From: Prorocentrum cordatum
Lineage: Eukaryota > Sar > Dinophyceae > Prorocentrales > Prorocentraceae
Assembly: GCA_963575745.1 (NCBI GenBank)
Contig: CAUYUJ010018071.1
Location: forward strand, 2,501 to 66,500
Direction: 5' to 3'
Length of the DNA: 64,000 nt
The notes under the pieces are model-generated. The model was not told the origin of the DNA, did no database searches, and saw only the letters and a list, made by a program, of their open reading frames with translations. This document shows, piece by piece, positions 57,076 to 64,000 of this stretch. Position 1 is the stretch's first letter; each line of letters starts with the position of its first letter. The position numbers were made by a program, and so were the translations under genes.

Positions 57076-57592
57076 TCCACGGCTGCGGCCGCCGGAGCCG
57101 CGGATGGGGGGGGCACGTGAATCCTTTGAACCCCATGTTTCTGAGTGGTCATGCGCGTCGCACCCGGATCAGTGAGCAGATTAGCAATGCAGAATCATGT
57201 GCATAGCATCTTGAGGCATGGTGTGTATTATAGTTCTGATAAACTGTTTCGGCATACGCGCGCTGGAGGCGCGACGCCCCGGGAGCTCTCGACCCCGTCC
57301 CTGCTTGGGTCGTCTCTTCTTTCCCTGGGCTCTCGACCCCTTCACGGGGTGTAGACGTCCGGAGACCTGTCGGGAGGGCTTCCTTTCGATCGGCTCCAGG
57401 ACCCAAGCCATGTGAATAGCGTGTCACACAAGCAGAACTGTTTGTAGACTTTATTGCCAAAGCCATCGCCGATCTATCGATGATGCATGCATTTGTGCTG
57501 TCCGCAGCTACTTTTTTTAGTCAATGTAATAACATATTGTCTATCGCCGGTTGGCAAGCCAGCTACGTCTGGCACGCGCGCGCCAGCTGCTA
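57076..57592. other. 3' non-coding region of the copia element and spacer
   Basis: Contains the last hairpin copy at 57,370-57,389. No credible ORF and no LTR counterpart to the 48.3-48.6 kb region was seen. Confidence 0.45.
57370..57389 (+). repeat. 20-nt hairpin, copy 9 (loop GCTT)
   Basis: Stem TCGGGAGG with CCTTTCGA, loop GCTT. Same as copy 4. Confidence 0.75.
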
Positions 57593-57613
57593 CTGCAACC
57601 GCTTTGGCTCAAG
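57593..57613 (+). other. Possible relict spliced-leader sequence
   Basis: Matches 16 of 21 positions of the dinoflagellate spliced leader, including the 11 terminal bases TTTGGCTCAAG. It lies about 70 bp upstream of an ATG. Relict leaders mark genes re-inserted from mRNA. Confidence 0.5.
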
Positions 57614-57685
57614 GCCAAGCCGAGCGCACACTGACTGGAAAAGGTACTCGCCTTTCATCCTTCTATTCGTTCCACTGCGATCGTC

Positions 57686-58816
57686 ATGTCAGAAGATTTA
57701 CCCCTAGTAGCAGTGACAAGGGAAGCCGCAGGGGAGCGTGCCCGCCACATCCGCTCCCTCGCAGCGGTCGGGGCCCGTGATTGCGGGTGCCCCGCCAGCG
57801 ACGCCCCTGGCGCCCTGGGCGCAGCAGGCCCTCTTCTTGTCGCGGCCCATCGAAGTCGGGCCGAAGGCCGGCTCGCAGCCGCCGTTGGCGTTGCGCCCGC
57901 CCCCAGGCTGGGCGGGGCCGGCGGCCCCCCCCGAGGAGGATTTGTACGGAGGTGCTGTGGTCGCGCGGGAGGCGGCACCTGCCGCTGCCGCCGGCCGGGG
58001 CGGGGCGGGCGCGCCGGCGGCGGCCCCCGCCGTGACGGCGGAGCCTGACGACGACGGCGTGGAAGAGCTCGTCGCGGCCGTCCGCGCTGACATCGGGCCG
58101 ATCGAGATCGCGGGCTACACGCTGCAGCAGGCCCTGGACAGGTTCCTGACCACGCTGACTGGGGCGTCCTTGGCGCCACCCGAGGCCGGCCCCCCCCCCG
58201 GCTGGCGCGGCCGGGGGCGCGCCCGCGGCGGCACCGGCGGAGGCTGCGGAGGATGCGCGCGCCATGGCCCGCGACCTGGTCACGCGGCTGTCCAGCGCGG
58301 CGGCGGGCGTCAAACCGGCCATCCCGGGCTCGTCGGTGAGCTTCGACGTCCAGTTCAAGCTCGCCGTCCCCGGACGCGAGAACGGTGGCGGGGAGGCTGC
58401 GGGACTTCCACGGGCCCGCCGGGCCGCCCATCCCGTCGCAGATCCTCGAGGAGGAGGCGGGCCGCCCCTGGCGCCGCCAGGCGGCGTCCGCCTGGGGCGC
58501 GAAGGGCGGGGGCAGCCGCCTCCTGGTTTTGCGCATCCGCATCCCGCGCCGGTCTTCGCTGAAGAAGAACACGGGGGCTTCCGTGCAGTGGTCGCCGACC
58601 ACGAACCAGGTCGTCGTGAAGGCCGTCAAGCTCAACATCGCCGAGTACGCCGCGCGCTGGGTGGCAGCGTTCGGGCCCGTGAGCCCGTCGCCGGGCTCGT
58701 TCATCCGAACGGCGGCGGCGCCGCCGCCAGGCCAGCCGTCCGCGGCGGCCTGGCTGCAGCCGGGGGCAGCGGCGGCGAGGCGCCTGGGGGCGGACGCCGT
58801 AGGCCCGGCCGCTTAG
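57686..58816 (+). pseudogene. Unassigned gene-like region, several frames
   Basis: Starts after the relict leader with an ATG reading MSEDLPLVAVTREAAGERAR. Protein-like pieces then alternate frames: DDDGVEELVAAVRADIGPIE then IAGYTLQQALDRFLTTLTGA (frame from 57,738), MARDLVTRLSSAAAGVKPAI then PGSSVSFDVQFKLAVPGREN (frame from 58,264), and RLLVLRIRIPRRSS then ASVQWSPTTNQVVVKAVKLN (frame from 58,385, stop at 58,816). Either introns or frameshifts connect them. No family recognised. GC content is very high, so long shadow frames exist on the minus strand. Confidence 0.4.
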
Positions 58817-60050
58817 CGGCCGAGGCGGCCGCCCTGCCCACCAGCGCGTGGCGCCGCCGTCGCGGGGTGGGGCCTTGGCTTGGGCCAGGCTCACGGCGTG
58901 GGGATGCGGCGCCACGGGGCCCGGCGCGCCCCTCCGGTCAGGTGGGCGCGGAGGTGGCGTGGGCCGCGGTGGCTTGTGTAACTCGAGTTCGTGCAGGGCA
59001 GGGTGCGCATCGCCGCCGTCGGCCGGCGCGGGGCGCGCAAGCCGCCGGGGGGGCCGGAGCTTGGGCCGCGCGGCGTGCCCGCTGGCCCGGCGGCGCGTCG
59101 CGCGGCGGGCGCTCTCTGCTGCCGGAGGCCGCAGGGGTGGTGAGCCTAGGCTTGGGCCGGGCTGACCGGGCGGCGCGGCGGCGACGGGGGTCGCCCGTGC
59201 ACGTGGGGGCGCAGTGCGTGGACGCGGCACTCGGAGAAATGCCCCCCGCCTTGCCCCGCCGTCTCGCCCCTGCGCTCCCCCGCCCCAGCCTCTGCTGCGC
59301 CTCGTCGCCGGCGCCCTGGTCCGGGCTCTCTGGGTCGCTGCCGCCGGGAGAGGCTGGGGGGGGATCCTGGCGCGAGTGCCCCGCGCGGTCGCCCGTCGCG
59401 CCCTGGGGCGCGCGTGGCACCCCGCGCCAGGTAGCCCCCGTCCGCTCTCGTCGGCGCCGGGCGGGGCTCGGACGGGGGGGGTGCGGCGGCCTGGCCCCCT
59501 CGTTGCCTGAGGGGAGGCGCAGGACTTGACAGGCGAGGCCACGCGGTCGCCGGGGAGGTGGGCGGTGACCCAAGTGCGGCGCTTCACGCTCCTTGGCGGA
59601 GCGGTGGGCGCATCGCGAGGGTCACGGCTGACCCTGGCGGCGCGTGGCCTGGCTGCCCCGCGTCCGGGGGCCGCTGGGGGGCTGGCGCGCTGGGGGGGGG
59701 GGCGCCACCGCCCGCGCGGCGCGCGGCCGAGTTCCGGCCAAACTCGGCCACGTGTGGCGCGGACGGGGGCGCTGACAGGACTGCGGGCCCCAGTGGCTTG
59801 TCGCCCTCTCCCCGGGACTCTCCCCTCCTCCCCCCCCTTGGTTCTTTTCGTGGGGGGCTCGGGGGGGTGGCCGTTGGGGAGCCGGCGCGCTGGTGGCTGG
59901 ACGCCACCGCCCGCGCGGCGCGCGGCCGGCTTCCGGCCGAACTCGGCCACGCGGGGCGCGGGCGGGAGCGCTGACGGGGCTGCGGGCCCCAGGGAGGGGC
60001 CGCCCACCCCCCACCTCCCCTTCCTTCTCCTCTTCTCGTACCCAGCCCTT
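58817..60050. repeat. Very GC-rich spacer with a 200-bp tandem duplication
   Basis: From about 59,671 and again from about 59,871 a unit with GGCGCGCTGG, CCACCGCCCGCGCGGCGCGC and CGGCCACG is repeated at a 200-bp interval. Long frames on both strands here result from the scarcity of stop codons at high GC. No gene supported. Confidence 0.5.
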
Positions 60051-60200
60051 CCGAATCATAATAAAAATAATCAGAAGTCACAATATGAATAAATCTACAT
60101 TGAAATAATCAGAAACGAAATAAATAATAAATCGAATAAATCATATCAAAAGAAATCAAATCCAAATAAAATAATCAGATCTCATTAAAATAATTATGTG
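60051..60200. other. AT-rich island
   Basis: About 150 bp of AATAAATAATCAGAA-type sequence, in sharp contrast to the GC-rich surroundings, upstream of the next gene. It could be a terminator or AT-rich insertion. No specific signal is identified. Confidence 0.4.
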
Positions 60201-60353
60201 ACATGTGTGAATCGAAATAAAACCATGCGCGACCATGACTTCAACATTCGCGCGTCGGTGGGCCTACCCTCCCTCTTGAACACACAATCAGTCAAAAAAC
60301 GATCACGCAAACCACAACAGGATGCTAATTCGCAGGGAAACAACATTGTGAGT

Positions 60354-60388
60354 CCTATCGCATTTTGCTCAAGCCATTTGTGCTTCTC
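60354..60388 (+). other. Possible tandem relict spliced leaders
   Basis: 60,354-60,373 aligns to the dinoflagellate leader with one deleted G and identical CATTTTG and CTCAAG blocks. The next 15 bases start CCATTT, like a second, more decayed copy, in the arrangement left by repeated trans-splicing and re-insertion. The ATG of the next gene is 35 bp from the first copy's end. Confidence 0.5.
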
Positions 60389-60407
60389 CACCTGTTACTG
60401 AGTAACT

Positions 60408-61018
60408 ATGGGTCGAGGGCGAGTGCCATGTTGGAAGGCATCAGACGAGGAGGCCACCCCAGAACGGATCAGTGAGACGATTGGTGAACACATCAACGAG
60501 ATAGTGAAAGTTGGGCCAACGGATCTCTACGACACAACGGACTTTAGCACCGTGGCCAAGAACATTAACGTTGCCAAGCTCAACAGGTTTGAAGATCTCT
60601 TCGCTGCTCTACGAGAGCTGGATCCACGTGGTGCGTTCTTCTCCCAAGACGACGTGGTGCAGAGCCTCAACCTCGCCATCTACGCCAACAAGCTGAACAA
60701 CCTGATCAGCTTCCACGCGGGGAAGCACAACAAGACGGAGGAGGAGGTGATTCACACGATCGGGTTGAAGCTACGAGTGATGTGCACCCACGACCGCCAC
60801 GTGAGGATCGGAGTGACCGTGAAGTCGGAGCTCATGGATGGCGCTGCTTCTTCTTCTTCGGGTCAGCAGGCATACGGGAGATTCCCATTGCACGCATTAG
60901 TTTGCCCCCACTCCCACCCTCTTCCCCGATCGCCGCCTCCACTCGGGATTTCGGGGCACGATTTTCAAGTTCAAGGAAAGTTGAGAACGATAGAAAGAGG
61001 AAGAGAGAGAGAGGGGGG

Positions 61019-61094
<76 letters not shown>

Positions 61095-61979
61095 GAGAGA
61101 GGGAGAGAGAAGCTAGAACAAGAAAGAGCGACGGAAGGGGGAAGAGGGTCGTAAGGGGGGGGCAAACTAATGAATGCAATGGGGATCTCCACAGAGGCTA
61201 GTGGCATGAACCACCCCCGTCGGAGCGTCAAACGAGTGAATCCCTTTGTCAACTTCCGTGGCGATGCAACCGCAGACGACGCAGACGAGGAATCTCAAGA
61301 GCAGGTGTCCCTCGTCACGCGCTACTTCAACGGCGCCAAGGCCATGGAGCTCCTCTCAGATGGTACTGAGGTGCCCGCGACATCCTACGAGGCGGGCTCG
61401 GCAGGTTTCATCGTCGCGAAGTGGTCGGACGGTGCAAGCTTAGAGACAGAGTTGCCCAATGCCTTGCTCAAGGACGGTCAGATCATGAATTACCTTCCTC
61501 CAAAGGCACCGCCAGCAAGGAGATCCGCAGCAAAGAGCAAGGCGAAGGCGAAGGCGAAGGCGAAGGCCAAGCAGGTCAAAGAGGGCATCGACGACCTGTT
61601 CGACGACGGAGAGGTCGAACCAGAAGAGCCAGATGAAGCAGATGACGGAGTTCCAGAAGACGTCGTTCCAGAAGACGTCCCACCACTTCGCTGTGTACCA
61701 GTTGCAGGACACAACTCAGGTTGGTGCCTTCACTTGATGACAGCTCCAGCAGATCGCGCCCAGGTCCTGTCGGTCACAGGCAAGGCTTGCGCAGAGACGA
61801 CGCTGACTCCGAAGGCAGTGGTCGACATGGTACTGGAGAACCCTCGCGTGCAGAAGATCCTGTCGGAGATGCCAGACACGATGAAGGTGAAGAACTGGCC
61901 AGCTGGTATCCTCGAAGGTTTTCGCAACCTATGCCGTCAAGTCCGAGACGAGGTGATTAGTGACAACCAGGCTGCGTGA
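60408..61979 (+). CDS. Unassigned two-exon gene with introner intron
   Basis: Exons 60,408-60,869 and 61,197-61,979, 414 residues. Exon 1 begins MGRGRVPCWKASDEEATPER. It has DLYDTTDFSTVAKNINVAKL, FAALRELDPRGAFFSQDDVV and a His-rich KHNKTEEEVIHTIGLKLRVM. Exon 2 has VSLVTRYFNGAKAMELLSDG, FIVAKWSDGASLETELPNAL, a Lys/Ala repeat (KAKAKAKAKAK), an acidic Pro/Glu stretch and LTPKAVVDMVLENPRVQKIL. The FIVAKWSDG segment may be a small chromodomain- or Tudor-like fold, which I cannot confirm by eye. Splicing at these sites keeps frame (GQQ then ASGMNHPRR). Putative relict leaders lie just upstream. Function unknown; the KA-rich and acidic parts suggest a nucleic-acid-associated protein. Confidence 0.6.
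60870..61196 (+). mobile_element. Introner-like intron with terminal inverted repeats
   Basis: 327-nt intron with donor GC (CAG|GCATAC) and acceptor AG (ACAGAG|GCT). AGGC is present at both exon borders (60,868-60,871 and 61,195-61,198), fitting a 4-bp target duplication that supplies the splice sites. Just inside, 60,877-60,909 and 61,158-61,190 are inverted copies (30 of 33 match), with further weaker pairing inward. The centre is a GA microsatellite. This is the structure reported for introner elements, which are DNA-transposon-like intron generators. Confidence 0.75.
61000..61110 (+). repeat. (GA)n microsatellite inside the intron
   Basis: About 110 bp of GA repeats with two GGG interruptions. 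Confidence 0.95.
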
Positions 61980-62660
61980 TAGACGCTGCTTGGATATCCT
62001 ACGGAGGAGTTCGGAGGGTAGACAGCCCAGGAGGTGACAGATGAGATCGACGGCTGGAGTGGAGCGTGCTACGTCTTACGATTCGGGAGACGCTCCAGCA
62101 GAAAAGCTGAGCCCCAGATTTGTCGTTGATGACTGTACTCAACGGTGGACTCACCAGCTTGGGATAAAGCTTGATCATCACCATAACGACGGCATTAACA
62201 TCATCGTCATCATCATCACCACCGTCATGTACGTCATCATCGCCATCATCGTCAACATCATCACCATCACCATCATCTTCGAAACCGACGTCGGTAACAT
62301 CAGCGACACTATGTATCATCACCACCACCGCCATCACACCATCATAATTGTATCTCTGTCGCCATCGTCATCAATAGCATCATTGTGGTGACGCCGTCGC
62401 CGTCGCCACCGTCGCAGATTGACGACGCTGATAGCGTGCAACCCGAGCCAGGACTACAACGCCGTTTTCCCAGCAGGTGCCCCGTATAGCGACTACATTA
62501 CAAACTTAAACGCACGTATATGCATCCATATTGGCTCGAAGATGCACCCAAACCGATCACGATGATGCTTGCGATGATCGGAACGGCGCTCTTTAAATTC
62601 CACATGCGAGTCTAGCTGCGTGGCGATGGTGATGAATGAACATGGTGATGACGGTGTCGA
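61980..62660. other. Intergenic, ATC-rich tract
   Basis: 62,175-62,400 is rich in CATCATCACC triplets, the reverse complement of GATGATGGTG. Other sequence shows no gene. Confidence 0.5.
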
Positions 62661-62681
62661 TGGATGCAATTTAGGCTCAAA
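62661..62681 (+). other. Possible decayed relict spliced leader
   Basis: 14 of 21 positions match the dinoflagellate leader, including GGCTCAA and ATTT, 47 bp upstream of the ATG at 62,728. Weaker than the other two candidates. Confidence 0.35.
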
Positions 62682-62727
62682 TCTCTGTCAGGTTTTGTGG
62701 GTGCGACGCCTTGTCCATACATTCACC

Positions 62728-63801
62728 ATGGTGAAGCGTGGTGCGGCAAAGGCTGCAACTACGCCTGTGCAGAAATCGAAAGGGGTCACTAAGGATATGG
62801 CCGCATCCACCGAGAAGATACCCAAGCCAGTTGCGAATGCCAAGGCTGCGATGGAGAAAGCGGGCGTGGAGATTACTGGGGACAACTTGAAATCCTATCT
62901 CACCAAGAAAGATTGGGATGCAGTTACCTCGAGCTTCAGAACCGCGCTGACTGAGCACCAGCGGAACTCCTACAACCATCTGAAGACCGACGCCGACCGC
63001 AGGGCCCAGGTGGCCCACTACGTCCTGGACCCAAGCGACTTCAAGGCGAGGGGCCTCAACTCGACCTCCGTCTACGACACCACCGAAGACAGGGAGCAGG
63101 GGGCGTGGCTGATGGAGTCGCAGATCGGAGGCCCGATGTACCTCAACGACCCAGCCTTGGCCAGGATCCTCTGCGAGTCAGGCGAGCTCGAGGACCGAGA
63201 GAACGAGTGCGAATCACTTCGTGCAAAGAAAATTCCCCAGTACTGGCTGTCCCAAAAGATGCTCATGAAAATCACTGGGAAGACGGACGAGTCGAAGGCA
63301 ATCCTAGAGGCCAACCTGACGAAGGACGAGTACGAGGCCGTCTCGACGAGCATGAGAAGTAAAGCCATCAGCGGCGAGATCAAGCAGAAAAAGAAGGCCA
63401 CCCCTCAAAGGAAGGAGGAGACGCCCGAGCAGAAGGAGATACGTGATGCCAACTCCGAGAAGACAACGTTCGCCAAGAAGCTCAAGTCGCTGTTCGAGAA
63501 AGTTCGCAAGGACTGCGCAGATAACGCTGGCCTCATCTCCTCGATCGCATCCCGCGGCTATCCAGAGGAGTTCTGCAAGCACCTCAACGCCCAGATCGAC
63601 TAGGTGCGGGTTGCGGTGGACGAAGCGGCCAGTATCTACGCGAAGGAGGTGATCAAGCAATCGGCTGAGACCTTGGAGGGCATCAAGACTCAGACGGAAA
63701 CCTTCGAGGCCGCCACGAAGAGTTTGGACACCACGTATGCCAACGCCAAGAAGTGCGTCTTCGCAGACATCAGGAGCCTGACGGCCAATCGGAGCTCGTG
63801 A
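62728..63801 (+). pseudogene. Unassigned gene with an in-frame TAG
   Basis: The frame is open from 62,620. The first ATG that gives a gene-like start is 62,728 (MVKRGAAKAATTPVQKSKGV). It reads 291 residues to TAG at 63,601, then continues in the same frame for 66 protein-like residues (VRVAVDEAASIYAKEVIKQS, LEGIKTQTETFEAATKSLDT) to TGA at 63,799. A Lys/Ala-rich start is followed by a helical body with DNLKSYLTKKDWDAVTSSFR, QVAHYVLDPSDFKARG, KIPQYWLSQKMLMKITGKTD and LFEKVRKDCADNAGL. No family recognised. One base change (GAG to TAG) would explain the stop, so either a nonsense mutation or readthrough is likely. Confidence 0.55.
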
Positions 63802-63820
63802 GCGAGCCAGTGGGGGCCAG

Positions 63821-63936
63821 AGAATTCTCGAATTTTTCTCGAATTTCAAAATTCGAGATTCTCGAATTTTGTTTTCCTTATAAAAACAATATAAACAGAA
63901 ATTCGAGATTCTCGAATTTCTCAAATTCGAGATTTT
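63821..63936. repeat. AT-rich palindromic repeats
   Basis: ATTCGAGATTCTCGAAT (near-perfect 17-nt palindrome) occurs at 63,851-63,867 and 63,901-63,917, with related GAGAATTCTCGAAT at 63,820-63,832 and AATTCGAGA at 63,924-63,932. Located just after the preceding gene's final stop. Confidence 0.75.
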
Positions 63937-64000
63937 CTGGCGGGGCGGGGCGGGGTAGCCGGTACCGGTGGCAGCGCTGCGTAGAGCTCCGCGGGGGGCT

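Larger units (their letters stand above)
48506..57389 (+). mobile_element. Plus-strand copia-type retrotransposon (about 8.9 kb, ends approximate)
   Basis: Genes in order: gag with zinc fingers, protease-like, methyltransferase-like, integrase, RT, RNase H, plus a small 3' ORF. Integrase precedes RT, so it is Ty1/copia-type. No LTR pair was found by eye, so the boundaries given are those of the outermost copies of a 20-nt hairpin repeat found only in and around this element. The RT and integrase active sites are intact. The polyprotein is broken into three main frames. It is a different lineage from the minus-strand copia element at 4.4-13.4 kb: gag, protease and methyltransferase-like segments do not resemble each other beyond motifs. 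Confidence 0.75.

Noticed and set aside
48300-57480. LTR pair for the plus-strand copia element
   Set aside because: No direct repeat longer than the 20-nt hairpin was found by eye between the two ends. A computed self-alignment would be needed.
58355-60007. 550-codon minus-strand ORF
   Set aside because: Arg/Pro/Ala low-complexity in very GC-rich DNA. The plus strand carries better protein-like pieces, and stop codons are rare here by composition.

Overview
The window reads as nuclear DNA of a dinoflagellate, and almost all of it is mobile-element and repeat sequence. This rests on three things. Decayed copies of the dinoflagellate spliced leader seem to sit upstream of the three gene-like ORFs at the right end. 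One intron has a GC donor and looks like an introner element. Several GC-rich Ty1/copia and tyrosine-recombinase (YR) retroelements carry DNA-methyltransferase-like modules, an association already described for dinoflagellates. Genus is not certain; a Prorocentrum- or Symbiodiniaceae-like genome is a reasonable guess. No rRNA, tRNA or CRISPR array was recognised.

Layout. 1-4.4 kb holds simple repeats, degenerate CTTGGGGCC arrays and 83-bp tandem repeats. 4415-13359 is a minus-strand Ty1/copia element with 189-bp LTRs (4 mismatches), a 6-bp target duplication, an initiator-tRNA-Met-like primer site, and gag-protease, methyltransferase-like, integrase and RT/RNase H frames broken by frameshifts. 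A probable empty-site paralogue of its insertion target lies at 25,885-26,040. A GAT-type satellite (14.4-17.9 and 24.1-24.6 kb) is split by a 6.2-kb YR retrotransposon (17,881-24,078) whose repeats are ordered A1-genes-B1-A2-B2 and are identical pairwise. 26.5-29.95 kb is a large foldback (inverted-repeat) structure whose arms contain the 83-bp tandem repeats. 30,414-47,557 is a 17.1-kb element with the same A1-genes-B1-A2-B2 layout. It carries membrane-protein ORFs, a gag-like ORF, methyltransferase-like segments, RT, RNase H and a tyrosine recombinase. 48.5-57.4 kb is a plus-strand copia-type element with gag, protease-like, methyltransferase-like, integrase, RT and RNase H segments, a small extra basic ORF, and nine copies of a 20-nt RNA-type hairpin. 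57.6-63.8 kb holds three gene-like units of unknown function.

How it fits together. All four retroelements, from two unrelated integration systems (DDE integrase and tyrosine recombinase), encode a methyltransferase-like module, but at different positions relative to RT. Most long frames are interrupted by frameshifts even where terminal repeats are nearly identical. So either the elements move in trans, or use recoding, or the assembly carries indel errors. The strongest candidates for something new are the two split-direct-repeat YR elements (one very large, with membrane proteins), the wobble-pair hairpin family, and the introner with AGGC target duplication.
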